From contig DCII01000053.1 of NCBI GenBank assembly GCA_002315935.1, forward strand, positions 1 through 37,774: a stretch of 37,774 nt of DNA, given 5' to 3'. Under the pieces are notes generated by a model. It worked only from the letters and a program-made list of their open reading frames with translations, had not been told where the DNA came from and ran no database searches. Positions 1 to 7,369 of this stretch are shown in pieces (positions within the stretch are counted from its first letter, which is position 1; each line of letters opens with the position of its first letter). A program made the position numbers and the translations under genes. The stretch is from Ruminococcaceae bacterium UBA1730 (GTDB lineage Bacteria; Bacillota; Clostridia; Oscillospirales; Acutalibacteraceae).

Positions 1-85
1 TAATTTCTACTGTTGTAGATCTTGCCGTCAAAATTTTCTGCTGTAATAAGAATAATAATCCATATTAATTTTTACTGCTGTGGAT
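1..85 (+). CRISPR. Leader-distal end of a type V-A (Cas12a) CRISPR array
   Basis: Bases 1-20 read TAATTTCTACTGTTGTAGAT. This is the 3' part of the well-known Cas12a direct repeat, with stem TCTAC/GTAGA and loop TGTT. A 29-nt spacer (21-49) follows, then a decayed 36-nt repeat (50-85) whose last 20 bases match the first repeat at 17 of 20 positions. The spacer and repeat lengths fit Cas12a arrays. The repeat orientation means transcription runs rightwards and the spacer in view is the oldest one. The rest of the array, the leader and any cas12a, cas4, cas1 and cas2 genes would lie to the left, outside the window. The subtype is assigned by repeat recognition only, because no cas gene is visible. 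Confidence 0.85.
50..85 (+). repeat. Degenerate terminal Cas12a direct repeat
   Basis: This is the last repeat of the array. Its 3' 20 bases (66-85) differ from the repeat at 1-20 by three transitions. Two of them (C to T in the 5' arm, A to G in the 3' arm) turn a C-G and a U-A pair of the crRNA stem into U-G wobbles, so the five-pair stem can still form. The third is in the loop. The 5' half (50-65) is AT-rich and fits Cas12a repeats only loosely. Confidence 0.75.
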
Positions 86-113
86 ATCGCAACACTTGCC
101 GGCGAAGCAAGCG

Positions 114-184
114 AAATGACGGTGAGATACGAAAAGGTGACAAAGCTCGAGGACCTCTGACTTCCCGAAAAGCCGAATAAAGAG
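114..184 (+). pseudogene. Remnant of a plsC-like acyltransferase gene (3' part)
   Basis: This stretch matches 5561-5631 of the intact plsC downstream at 62 of 71 bases without gaps. In the plsC frame it starts with MTVRYEK and later reads LPEKPNKE, covering about residues 168-190 of the 213-residue protein. The codon for Gly182 is replaced by TGA (158-160), so it cannot be expressed as that protein. No clear similarity extends beyond about 105-187. It lies between the last CRISPR repeat and the lipase gene. It is probably a leftover of a diverged paralogue or of a duplication; several of the nine changes are nonsynonymous, so it is not a very recent copy. Confidence 0.75.
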
Positions 185-210
185 CGGCTAAGCACTCGGC
201 ATTCGGGAAC

Positions 211-2115
211 TTAAAAGCTCCGAGAGAATGTGTTTAAAATCCTGCAATACATAACCGTCAGACCCATTGAAACAACTTCATAAAGACCGATTTTTTTCAG
301 AATACCCGTCATTATCGGAAGCTTGTTTCCGAGAATTCCGGCATCAACAACATCAACTGTTTTATTTGACTCTGCAATGGGTTCGCCGTTTATAATCGTG
401 AATCCTCTTGTTGAATAGTTGCAGGGAGTTTTCGTGTCTGCCGCATAGTATACTGTGATATGAATGCATTGCTTTGAGACTTTTGGAATTTCGCCCTTGA
501 ACGGAATTTCGGCGTTCTCTCCGGGAGCAAGCTCAACGCCGTTGCCGACATCGAATTTCAGCTTTAGCTCGTTGCAATAAACCGCAGTGATTTTAACATT
601 GCTTTCCTCAAGCACATTTTTTACTCTGATTGAGTTGCATTCGCCGTTCAGAATTCCGTTTTCGGATGAAACGAGGTTAAATGAAATCGTTTTCGAAAGG
701 TTATCAGACCAAAGGAACTGCGGATATTTTGAATCGGAATAAACATCCTTAATTTCATCGGTTATAAGAAGCTTGAGAGCAAGCTCCTTCGTGCAGTCGC
801 TGAACCAGCTCCATGCATGGTAGCTGTGGTCGGAAAACCATGTGTTATCGGGCAGATAGCAGGTCGAAGCATCAATTGTCATATCGGGCGAAACCTTATA
901 TTTTCCGCCCCATTCTTCAACCTGAGTGTAGCCGTCTGCAAAGCGTTTTCCGAATGGAGAGCAGGTTGCTCCTGTTGCGGAATATGTCGGGATTATTCCA
1001 TCTGAATTGAAGTTCTGTCCGCTGAGAATTCTGTCGCCCGAGCCTGTGATTATGTTGATGCTCATTCCCTCGGACTGAAGAAGACGAAATTTTTCTTTGA
1101 CTGTCGGCAGAATTTCATAATGAAATCTGTCTGAGCTTTCAACCATCCTTGCGTTTTCGGGCTTGTTGAGATATTCATTCTTCAGCTTTTCATAAAACTG
1201 TGTCGGAACAAAGTCCCAGATGCTCTGCCAATATCCGATTGAATCTGCAAGATTCGGAATCATTGCGTTGAAAATATCATCGAGAAATCCAAGCTCGTTG
1301 GCACGCAGAAGCCATTCAATATCATCTTCCATATACATTCCGTGTTCAATGAGCATCATGAGCGTCTGCTCGTCAATTTCAACCTTCCTCGAAAGAAGGT
1401 CAGAAGCAAGTGCAGAGCCGCCGACTGCCGGTGAGGAAAGAACTATATTGTTAACATCGTGGCTTTCGCCGTAAAGAGCAAGATAGGTTGAAGCAACCTG
1501 CCCACCCTGGCTGACGGCAAAAACATTGACCTTGTCGCTTCCGCTGTATTCCTTGACGGATTTGATATATTCGTTGAGACGGGTTGCACAGTATTCACTG
1601 CCCATTCTCCAGTCAACGCCGAAATTATAAACATTTTCAGCTCCGATTATTCCACAGAGAACCTCGTTGTATTCTCTTTCATAGGTGCAGAATTCTTTGC
1701 CACGCTCTTTGAGAATCTTTGTATTTGTGTCCTTCGCCTCGGTGTAATAAGGCTTGACATTGTGTTTGCTTGTGCCATCGGGATTGCACTGCATAAGCGG
1801 CCAGTTTTTCTCGACTTCTTCCGCAACAATCCGACCTATCATCTGTGCATTGTCAAAATTCATGATTGCAAGACCTGTTCCGATTTCGAGAATACGGTCA
1901 AGAACAGAGGGGAGAAGTCCGCTGAAATCAGCACCTGCCCATGCATTTTCTGCCGTTTCGGGGTCGTCTCCGCACATGAGCCATGCTCCGCTGAATCCGG
2001 GAATAAGAATAACGGGATACTGCGAAACCTCTTCCTTTTCATAGGCGAGAGCAATTGTTCCGAGTGTTCCGAGAAGAATACCAACGCAGAGAAGAACCGA
2101 TATTATTTTTTTCAT
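211..2115 (-). CDS. Exported LCAT-like alpha/beta-hydrolase (lipase/acyltransferase)
   Basis: This 634-residue protein starts with a signal peptide (MKKIISVLLCVGILLG, then TIALAY). The mature part begins with the lipase-type strand-turn PVILIPGF, and the nucleophile elbow AVSQGG places the probable catalytic serine at about residue 202. Ala replaces the first Gly of GxSxG, as in Bacillus LipA. The Asp in NSDGIIP and a His in DHSYH are candidates for the rest of the triad. The ATG at 2115 is chosen because GAGGA sits 8 nt upstream and the signal peptide starts there. It is the last gene of a leftward run, 11 nt after the flavoprotein gene. A paralogue lies at the right end of the window. Substrate unknown: phospholipid or another acyl ester is inferred from the LCAT-like family. 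Confidence 0.8.
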   Translation of the reverse strand: MKKIISVLLCVGILLGTLGTIALAYEKEEVSQYPVILIPGFSGAWLMCGDDPETAENAWAGADFSGLLPSVLDRILEIGTGLAIMNFDNAQMIGRIVAEEVEKNWPLMQCNPDGTSKHNVKPYYTEAKDTNTKILKERGKEFCTYEREYNEVLCGIIGAENVYNFGVDWRMGSEYCATRLNEYIKSVKEYSGSDKVNVFAVSQGGQVASTYLALYGESHDVNNIVLSSPAVGGSALASDLLSRKVEIDEQTLMMLIEHGMYMEDDIEWLLRANELGFLDDIFNAMIPNLADSIGYWQSIWDFVPTQFYEKLKNEYLNKPENARMVESSDRFHYEILPTVKEKFRLLQSEGMSINIITGSGDRILSGQNFNSDGIIPTYSATGATCSPFGKRFADGYTQVEEWGGKYKVSPDMTIDASTCYLPDNTWFSDHSYHAWSWFSDCTKELALKLLITDEIKDVYSDSKYPQFLWSDNLSKTISFNLVSSENGILNGECNSIRVKNVLEESNVKITAVYCNELKLKFDVGNGVELAPGENAEIPFKGEIPKVSKQCIHITVYYAADTKTPCNYSTRGFTIINGEPIAESNKTVDVVDAGILGNKLPIMTGILKKIGLYEVVSMGLTVMYCRILNTFSRSF

Positions 2116-2126
2116 AATCATCATCC

Positions 2127-3482
2127 TCAATTCAAAAAGAAATCAGACATCTGACCCGCTTTTCTCCAAAGTCGGTCAGCTTTTTTTGTCCATTTATCAA
2201 ATGCTACAGGTGTTTTCGGATACATGAAATAATGAATTCCGAGCCTTACGCCTTTAAGTCCGCCGCCGAGCATTTCGCCGAGCTCCCTTGCGGGAAGCTC
2301 ATTTGAGATAACGCCTTCAACTATGTATTTCAGCATATTGAAGATTTCGGCAGGGGTTATCGAAAGCGATTTTCCGTTTCCGCAGAGAATAGACTGCGTG
2401 AAGAAAATATCGTGCTTATACATATATTCCTCCGCTCCGATTGAGTGCTGCATAGCCTTTGCTAAGCCTGCAAGCATGAGTGCAAACATTGCTCCCTGTT
2501 TTGTGTTATATTCCTTGTTGATTTTCCAAAGAGCTTCTCTTGACGGATATGCACCGCTCTTCATAGCCTCGGAAGCAATGTCAACTGCTATATCCTCAAG
2601 CACGATATTTGCCGCACAGCCTTCGCCGTTATTCGGTCTGGTCAGGCTTGCGGCATCGCCCATTGCAATGAAGCCGTCTGAAACAAATGAATAAATTGTT
2701 CTGTGATTCGGAGTGGTTCCGCATTCCGTTTTGACGGTTCTGAACGGTGGAGGCTTAAGATTTTCAACAAGAGTTTCATAAACCTTATCGCCGATTTCGT
2801 AGCTGATGCAAGAACCTGTTCCTAAAATTGCATCGGCTGAATCATCAGTCGGCGAAAGCCATGTTTTATAAAATAGCCAGTTATGCGAGGTGAGCCATTT
2901 TTCAATCGGCTCATCAAATTTTATGTAGCGAAGCTTAACGAAGAAAACATCTTTTTCGGTCAGCTCAAACTTCTCAATTCCGTAATCATCGGGAAGACTG
3001 CGGCGTACAACCGCCTTCTGACCTGAGCAATCAGCACAGAGCCTGCAACGAACAGTCACGCATTCGCCGTTATATTCAAAGGCTATTCCCGAAATTTTCG
3101 AGTTCTCATACTCAAGCTCCATGAAGCTTGCACCGTAAAGAATTTCAGCTCCCATTTCGGTTGCCCAATCGTTGAGAAGTCTAATATATTCGCTCTTGTG
3201 CAATCCGATTGTTTCATCGGTCGTTCCGTGTCTTTCGTAATTTCCGTAAGGCGAGAAGAATGAAGCGTTATCATATGTGAAGCAATACTTATCGGGAAGC
3301 GGAAGCCCGTAAAGCTCCGTTTCTTTTCTTGTAAGATGAAAAATATCGTAATTCGAGCTGATTTTTTCTCTTGAGGATTTTTCAATCACAAGCACGGAAT
3401 ATCCTTTTTCGCTCATTCTTCTTGCGAAATACGAACCGGCAAAGGATGCCCCGACGATTACAACATCATAGCTTTTTTTCAT
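2127..3482 (-). CDS. FAD-dependent oxidoreductase, geranylgeranyl-reductase-like
   Basis: This 451-residue flavoprotein has an N-terminal Rossmann motif (VVIVGASFAG, then an acidic strand end VIEK) and the FAD-ribityl motif GDAASLTRPNNGEG at about residue 288. That arrangement is typical of the geranylgeranyl reductase/FixC group, which saturates isoprenoid or other lipid double bonds or passes electrons from ETF. The C-terminal third is helical and cysteine-poor. The start ATG overlaps the stop of the SGNH gene (ATGA), and the next gene, the lipase, begins 11 nt after its stop, so the three are surely co-transcribed. The lipid-gene surroundings suggest a lipid or quinone substrate (inference). 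Other members of the family are halogenases and hydroxylases, so the reaction is not settled. Confidence 0.7.
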   Translation of the reverse strand: MKKSYDVVIVGASFAGSYFARRMSEKGYSVLVIEKSSREKISSNYDIFHLTRKETELYGLPLPDKYCFTYDNASFFSPYGNYERHGTTDETIGLHKSEYIRLLNDWATEMGAEILYGASFMELEYENSKISGIAFEYNGECVTVRCRLCADCSGQKAVVRRSLPDDYGIEKFELTEKDVFFVKLRYIKFDEPIEKWLTSHNWLFYKTWLSPTDDSADAILGTGSCISYEIGDKVYETLVENLKPPPFRTVKTECGTTPNHRTIYSFVSDGFIAMGDAASLTRPNNGEGCAANIVLEDIAVDIASEAMKSGAYPSREALWKINKEYNTKQGAMFALMLAGLAKAMQHSIGAEEYMYKHDIFFTQSILCGNGKSLSITPAEIFNMLKYIVEGVISNELPARELGEMLGGGLKGVRLGIHYFMYPKTPVAFDKWTKKADRLWRKAGQMSDFFLN

Positions 3483-4306
3483 TTCTTCACTCCTGCAAAT
3501 ACAAAGGCAATCAAATCTCTGAAAAACTTCACAACCGTTGACAGATAAGGGATTTGGTCAATTCCCTTTATCAGAATAACGGGATTTGTTGCTGTTCCTA
3601 TTTCCATTTCGGCAAGCTTTTCAAGAACAAGCTCGGCAAGCTTATAATTTCCCTCTGCACTTGGGTGAACGGAATCAGCCGCAATGTATTCGGGATGGTC
3701 TGCGGTAAACACCGAATAAACATTGACAATTTCAAAGGCATCGGGATTTTCGTCAAGATAGGCATAAATGCTTCTGTTAATTCTTTCAACGGCAACGCCG
3801 TAAAAGCTTCGAAGAAGGTCAAATCTCGGATTATAGAGGGTTTGAACGAGAATTTTTGCATCCGGATTATATTCCTTTATCGTTGCAATAATCTGCGAAA
3901 AATTCTCTCTGAAAATCTCTTCAATATCATCTATGTATTCAAATTTCTTTGAAATAACATCAACAAAAAGAACCGGCAGATTTTGCTGAAGATAATCATT
4001 TCCGCCGATTGAAAGACTGATTATATCGGCGGTGATAATGTCATTCTTAACATTTTCTTCCTTAATCTGCTCCTTGAGATCCATTGTTCTCCAACCGTTT
4101 ATTCCGTAATTGGAATAATTGTACCCGTTCGTATTGGCAACAATTCTTCCGTAACAAGCTTCATCGCTGTTATAAATTCCGAAGCCGAGAGCAATTGAAT
4201 CCCCGAGAACAACATAATTCAGCTTTTCGTCATCGGCATATCCGACTGCCGAAAACGAAAGAATGATGATAACAAACGAAAGAATAACCGAAAATGCTTT
4301 TTTCAT
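3479..4306 (-). CDS. Exported SGNH/GDSL-family hydrolase
   Basis: This 275-residue protein starts with a signal peptide (MKKAFSVILSFVIIILSFSA). All SGNH blocks are visible: GDS with Ser37, the GGND block with Asn103, and DSVH with Asp211 and His214. The family hydrolyses esters of lipids, polysaccharides or peptidoglycan acyl groups outside the membrane. The C-terminal 25 residues (VVKFFRDLIAFVFAG) are hydrophobic and may hold the protein at the membrane. The start at 4306 has GAGGTG 5 nt upstream; the 13 codons before it are not part of the protein. It overlaps the flavoprotein gene by 4 nt. Confidence 0.8.
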   Translation of the reverse strand: MKKAFSVILSFVIIILSFSAVGYADDEKLNYVVLGDSIALGFGIYNSDEACYGRIVANTNGYNYSNYGINGWRTMDLKEQIKEENVKNDIITADIISLSIGGNDYLQQNLPVLFVDVISKKFEYIDDIEEIFRENFSQIIATIKEYNPDAKILVQTLYNPRFDLLRSFYGVAVERINRSIYAYLDENPDAFEIVNVYSVFTADHPEYIAADSVHPSAEGNYKLAELVLEKLAEMEIGTATNPVILIKGIDQIPYLSTVVKFFRDLIAFVFAGVKK

Positions 4307-4354
4307 ATCTGCACCTCTGTCATGATAATATTCAAAATTCTGCATAATATAAGA

Positions 4355-4936
4355 TCACTTGTCAGATTTCTCATAACCTCTGTCAACCCAGACTATTTCT
4401 TTTTTGGAGATAAATTCCGTTCCATCGAAATCAAGCTCAATAACATAGGGAAGAAATCCGAATATCCGCAGAAAATCATCCATTCCGAAGGGATAATAAT
4501 AGCTCAGAATCGAACTAAGTGCAGAGCCGTGAGAGCCGATAACGATATTCCTGTTTCGGTTGGCTTCAAGAATTTCATTGAGAGCCTCAATGTTGCGTTT
4601 CTGAAGGCTTCCCATTGATTCTCCGCCTTCCTCGTGAAAGCTGAAATCCTCCCATCTTCTGCGTACATTGTCGGGGTCATTGTTGCCCTTGCCGACCTTT
4701 CTTTCACGCAGTCTTTCATCTATGATTATTTCCGCATTGTAATATTCGGCTGTTGATTTTATTGTATCAAGGCTTCTTTTATACGGACTGCAATAAAAAA
4801 CATCAATTGCTTTATCCTTCAACGCTTCGAGAACAACCGAGGTGTCTGAAAATCCGGTTTCGGTCAGCGATTTTATGTAATCATCAGAGCAGTTGTTAAC
4901 GGGCTGGGCGTGCCTTACAAAATAAACTTTAGTCAT
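4355..4936 (-). CDS. Histidine phosphatase family protein (phosphoglycerate-mutase-like)
   Basis: This 193-residue protein has the N-terminal RHAQ motif (Arg8-His9, the phospho-acceptor His) and the second catalytic His in IGSHGSA at residue 136, with the acidic DERLRER loop near 73. It is a cytoplasmic phosphatase of the PhoE/CobC type. The substrate cannot be told from sequence; sugar phosphates, nucleotides and lipid-head-group intermediates are all possible. AGAGGTAA precedes the ATG at 4936. It is the first gene of the leftward run that continues, after a 48-nt gap, with the SGNH hydrolase. Confidence 0.8.
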   Translation of the reverse strand: MTKVYFVRHAQPVNNCSDDYIKSLTETGFSDTSVVLEALKDKAIDVFYCSPYKRSLDTIKSTAEYYNAEIIIDERLRERKVGKGNNDPDNVRRRWEDFSFHEEGGESMGSLQKRNIEALNEILEANRNRNIVIGSHGSALSSILSYYYPFGMDDFLRIFGFLPYVIELDFDGTEFISKKEIVWVDRGYEKSDK

Positions 4937-4959
4937 AAAATTACCTCTTTTCTTAATAA

Positions 4960-4988
4960 ACAATATCCAATATAGTTGAAAAAGTCAA
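4960..4988 (-). promoter_or_regulatory. Promoter for the leftward lipid-gene run
   Basis: On the minus strand TTGACT (4983-4988) and TATTGT (4960-4965) are separated by 17 nt, a good sigma-A promoter, 24 nt upstream of the phosphatase start. It is back to back with the plsC promoter. Confidence 0.6.
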
Positions 4989-5005
4989 TATTTTTATTAA
5001 AAATG

Positions 5006-5034
5006 TTGCATATAAAAAAGTACTATGGTAATAT
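5006..5034 (+). promoter_or_regulatory. Promoter for plsC
   Basis: TTGCAT (5006-5011) and TAATAT (5029-5034) are spaced by 17 nt, 28 nt before the chosen plsC start. It is a fair sigma-A match. Confidence 0.5.
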
Positions 5035-5061
5035 TAATCATTCCAGAAAAAGGAGATGCAA

Positions 5062-5703
5062 ATGAAAGAATTCGAATTCGGAAAAATCAAAGACCACGCA
5101 CTTTACGACCTTGCAAGACCTCTTGAAATTCTTGCAAGAAATTTAAGCTTCAAGGTTAAATACACGGGAACCGAAAACATTCCCGAAGGCGGTCCGTTCA
5201 TTATTGCCGCCAATCATTTTCAGTTTTTCGACCCTCTTCTTGTCGGTCTTGGAATCAAGGGCAGGCAGATTCATTTTATGGCGAAAAAAGAGATTTTTCA
5301 GAAAAATCCGTCAGCATGGATATATAAAAATCTCAATGCTTTTCCCGTTGACAGAGGAGCTCCGGATATGAAGAGCCTGCGTCATGCATTCAAGGTTCTT
5401 GAAAGCGGAAGAATTCTCGGAATTTTTCCTGAGGGAACCCGTTCGAAAACAGGTGAAATCGGAGATGCAAAAAGAGGAATAATCACAATCGCAATGAAGA
5501 CGAAAAGCGATATTCTCCCTGCCGCACTCTATAACGAAGACAAGCTGAAAAGAGGAAGCAAAATGACGGTGAGATACGGAAAGCTGATTAAGTTTGAAGA
5601 CCTCGGACTTCCAGAAAAGCCGAATAAAGAGCAGGTTCTTGCCGCCGCAGACTTCGTTATGAACACTATCGCAGACCTTCAGGCAATGGGTCACGCAGAA
5701 TAA
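5062..5703 (+). CDS. plsC: 1-acyl-sn-glycerol-3-phosphate acyltransferase
   Basis: This enzyme acylates lysophosphatidate to phosphatidate at the inner face of the membrane. The 213-residue protein carries the acyltransferase motifs: NHFQFFDP (the HX4D pair His52/Asp57), FPVDRG near 94, FPEGTRS at 122-128, and ILPAALYN. The length is normal for short PlsC enzymes. AAGGAG (5050-5055) sits directly on the ATG at 5056 but 6 nt from the ATG at 5062, so 5062 is the better start. The gene is alone on the plus strand and ends in a strong hairpin. A broken partial copy lies at 114-184. Divergent transcription from the lipase/SGNH run fits a shared role in phospholipid turnover (inference). Confidence 0.88.
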   Translation: MKEFEFGKIKDHALYDLARPLEILARNLSFKVKYTGTENIPEGGPFIIAANHFQFFDPLLVGLGIKGRQIHFMAKKEIFQKNPSAWIYKNLNAFPVDRGAPDMKSLRHAFKVLESGRILGIFPEGTRSKTGEIGDAKRGIITIAMKTKSDILPAALYNEDKLKRGSKMTVRYGKLIKFEDLGLPEKPNKEQVLAAADFVMNTIADLQAMGHAE

Positions 5704-5713
5704 GGCAAAAATT

Positions 5714-5767
5714 GAGCATATGAACATCCTTGTTGCAGAAAAGGAGATTCATATGCTCTTGATTTTT
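5714..5767. terminator. Bidirectional intrinsic terminator between plsC and the amidohydrolase
   Basis: GAGCATATGAA (5714-5724) pairs perfectly with 5748-5758. A T-rich tail follows on the plus strand and A-rich sequence precedes on the other side. It sits between convergent genes. Confidence 0.75.
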
Positions 5768-5784
5768 TAATCGTATATCTGTTC

Positions 5785-6579
5785 TTATTTCAGAAGCTTT
5801 TCAAGTGTTCCGCCGAGAATTTTTTCCTTGCATTCCTCCGAAATGTTGAGACGCTTTATTCTTTCGATGTCCCACTTGATGTCGGTTGCTTTGCAATATG
5901 GGAAATCAAGTCCGAAGATGCTTCTGTTTTCGCCGGTCTGAAGAATAACGGTTTCAAGCTGCTCATCTGTCAGCGACCATGCTGTCATGCCGTAGCGGTC
6001 TCTGATGGTTGTCCAGCCTGCAAAAACATAGTCATCGCCCTTGCGGGAATTATTGCACATTACGGCAAGTCCTTCATTAAAGAAATGGTAACCGCCGATA
6101 TGCTCAAGGCTGAAACGGAGCTTCGGGAAGTTCCATGCAACCTCGTCAAAAAGAATAACTCTGTTGTCACGGAGTCTGTGCCAGTGCATTCCTGCGTGGA
6201 ATGAAATGAAAAGTCCAAGCTCCTCCGCTCTTTCATAAACCTGAAATGCCTCTTCGCCGTCAATGATAAATTCCTGATAAGGCGGATGCATCTTGATTCC
6301 CTTGAAGCCAAGCTCTGCAATGCGGTCAACCTCGTCTCTGAGATTTTTTTTGAAATCAACCGTGCCGAAGCCGACAAGTCTGTCGTTACCCTTGATAGCC
6401 TTTGCGAGCCATTCGTTGGCAGGAGTTTCAAATCCTGCTTCTTCAAGACGACCCGAAAACGGGGCAAAGCAGACTGCTTTGTCTATTCCGCAATCATCCA
6501 TAAGCTCAATGAGCTTTTCAACCGTGCCGTCCGGTCTGACTTCTTCAGGAAAAACGTGTGCGTGGTTTGCAAAAATCAT
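5785..6579 (-). CDS. Amidohydrolase-family metal-dependent hydrolase (COG2159-like)
   Basis: This 264-residue TIM-barrel hydrolase has the N-terminal HxH metal motif (NHAHVFP). Further likely metal or active-site residues lie in KMHPPYQEF, SFHAGMHW and EHIGGYH, and a C-terminal Asp in IFGLDFPY. This layout is that of the amidohydrolase-2 group (ACMSD-like decarboxylases and lactonases). The true reaction is unknown. GGAGGG lies 7 nt before the ATG. It is a single gene with its own promoter and shares a terminator with plsC. Confidence 0.75.
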   Translation of the reverse strand: MIFANHAHVFPEEVRPDGTVEKLIELMDDCGIDKAVCFAPFSGRLEEAGFETPANEWLAKAIKGNDRLVGFGTVDFKKNLRDEVDRIAELGFKGIKMHPPYQEFIIDGEEAFQVYERAEELGLFISFHAGMHWHRLRDNRVILFDEVAWNFPKLRFSLEHIGGYHFFNEGLAVMCNNSRKGDDYVFAGWTTIRDRYGMTAWSLTDEQLETVILQTGENRSIFGLDFPYCKATDIKWDIERIKRLNISEECKEKILGGTLEKLLK

Positions 6580-6599
6580 TTTTAATCCCTCCGGGGATT

Positions 6600-6628
6600 A
6601 TAATAAAACAAAACGGAAAAATTGTCAA
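6600..6628 (-). promoter_or_regulatory. Promoter for the amidohydrolase
   Basis: On the minus strand TTGACA (6623-6628) and TATTAT (6600-6605) are spaced by 17 nt, just upstream of the gene. Confidence 0.6.
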
Positions 6629-6675
6629 TGAATATCAGTATATAAAAATGTAATAATATCTGTGAGGTGTTTTTA

Positions 6676-7104
6676 ATGAATGATGATCAGAAATTGTTGC
6701 GTGAGTGCTCCGCAGGAATAAAAACTGCGGTTGACTCAATTGACGAAATTTTGCCGTATGTCAAGGATGAAAATCTTCAGCAGATTCTTTCAAACAGCAA
6801 GGCGGAGCATAAGAAAATCGAAATTGATGTTGATAAGCGTCTCGAAAACTCGGGAAGCGATGACAAGGAACCGAATCCGATGGCGAAAACCATGTCGTGG
6901 ATGAAGATTAATGCAGAGCTTTCCGTCAACCCGACCTCGGCACAGGCGGCAAGTCTTATAACGGACGGCTGTGACATGGGAATCAAATCCTTGCATAAGT
7001 ATATAAATAAGTATGCAGGTGCAGAGCAGTCAACCAAGGATATTGCGAGAAATATCAGCGAGCTTGAGGAAACTCTCGGCAAGGATATGCGTCCGTATCT
7101 TTGA
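6676..7104 (+). CDS. Small soluble helical protein of unknown function
   Basis: This 142-residue protein starts at the ATG at 6676, with TGAGGTG upstream; the preceding in-frame codons lack a ribosome binding site. It is rich in Lys, Glu and Asp and has no signal peptide or membrane segment. The heptad-like helices (LLRECSAGIKTAVDSIDEIL near the start, IARNISELEETL near the end) suggest a four-helix bundle, perhaps ferritin-like or DUF2383-like. I do not recognise the family with certainty. No clear promoter and no terminator were seen around it. Confidence 0.7.
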   Translation: MNDDQKLLRECSAGIKTAVDSIDEILPYVKDENLQQILSNSKAEHKKIEIDVDKRLENSGSDDKEPNPMAKTMSWMKINAELSVNPTSAQAASLITDGCDMGIKSLHKYINKYAGAEQSTKDIARNISELEETLGKDMRPYL

Positions 7105-7310
7105 AAAAGTTTAACAAAATTATTTTTCGCAATTCGACACGAATGTTAATGCGTTGTTCATATTCGACAACAGATAGCGGATGCTCTTGTGCAATGTGCA
7201 CACAATATTATAAGCACTTGCTTCATTTTTATTATCCTTCAATAATTTGAAACAGCTCTATATTTGTGCAAACTATACAAATAGATATGATTAAAGTTGT
7301 GCAAAATGAC
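7105..7310. other. Gene-free region with three TTGTGCAA copies
   Basis: I see no gene in these 206 bases. TTGTGCAA occurs at 7187-7194, 7264-7271 and 7297-7304, all upstream of the promoter at 7311; the last two are 33 bp apart, about three helical turns. They might be operator half-sites, or chance. No terminator hairpin for the preceding gene is visible. Confidence 0.3.
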
Positions 7311-7338
7311 TTGACTTTTTCGGAAAATCGAGTATAAT
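7311..7338 (+). promoter_or_regulatory. Promoter for a 42-residue ORF
   Basis: TTGACT (7311-7316) and TATAAT (7333-7338) are spaced by 16 nt. The inferred start of transcription is near 7345, about 25 nt before the ORF start. Confidence 0.7.
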
Positions 7339-7369
7339 AGAGACATCAAAGAAAGAAAGGATGAATGAA

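Noticed and set aside
31..50. Spacer-like segment that loosely resembles the repeat (AATTTTCTGCTGT)
   Set aside because: The match needs an inserted base and loses the 3' stem arm. The 29-nt spacing between recognisable repeats fits a normal spacer better than an extra decayed repeat.
186..210. Possible terminator for the left-edge lipase
   Set aside because: Only a 6-bp stem with a 22-nt loop can be drawn, running into the plsC remnant; too weak to list.
6639..6660. Possible promoter for the small helical protein
   Set aside because: TTGTCA at 6622 and AT-rich -10-like sequences are spaced wrongly (13 or 23 nt).
7105..7310. Search for a tRNA or 6S-like RNA in this gene-free stretch
   Set aside because: No cloverleaf, CCA end or long irregular hairpin was found.
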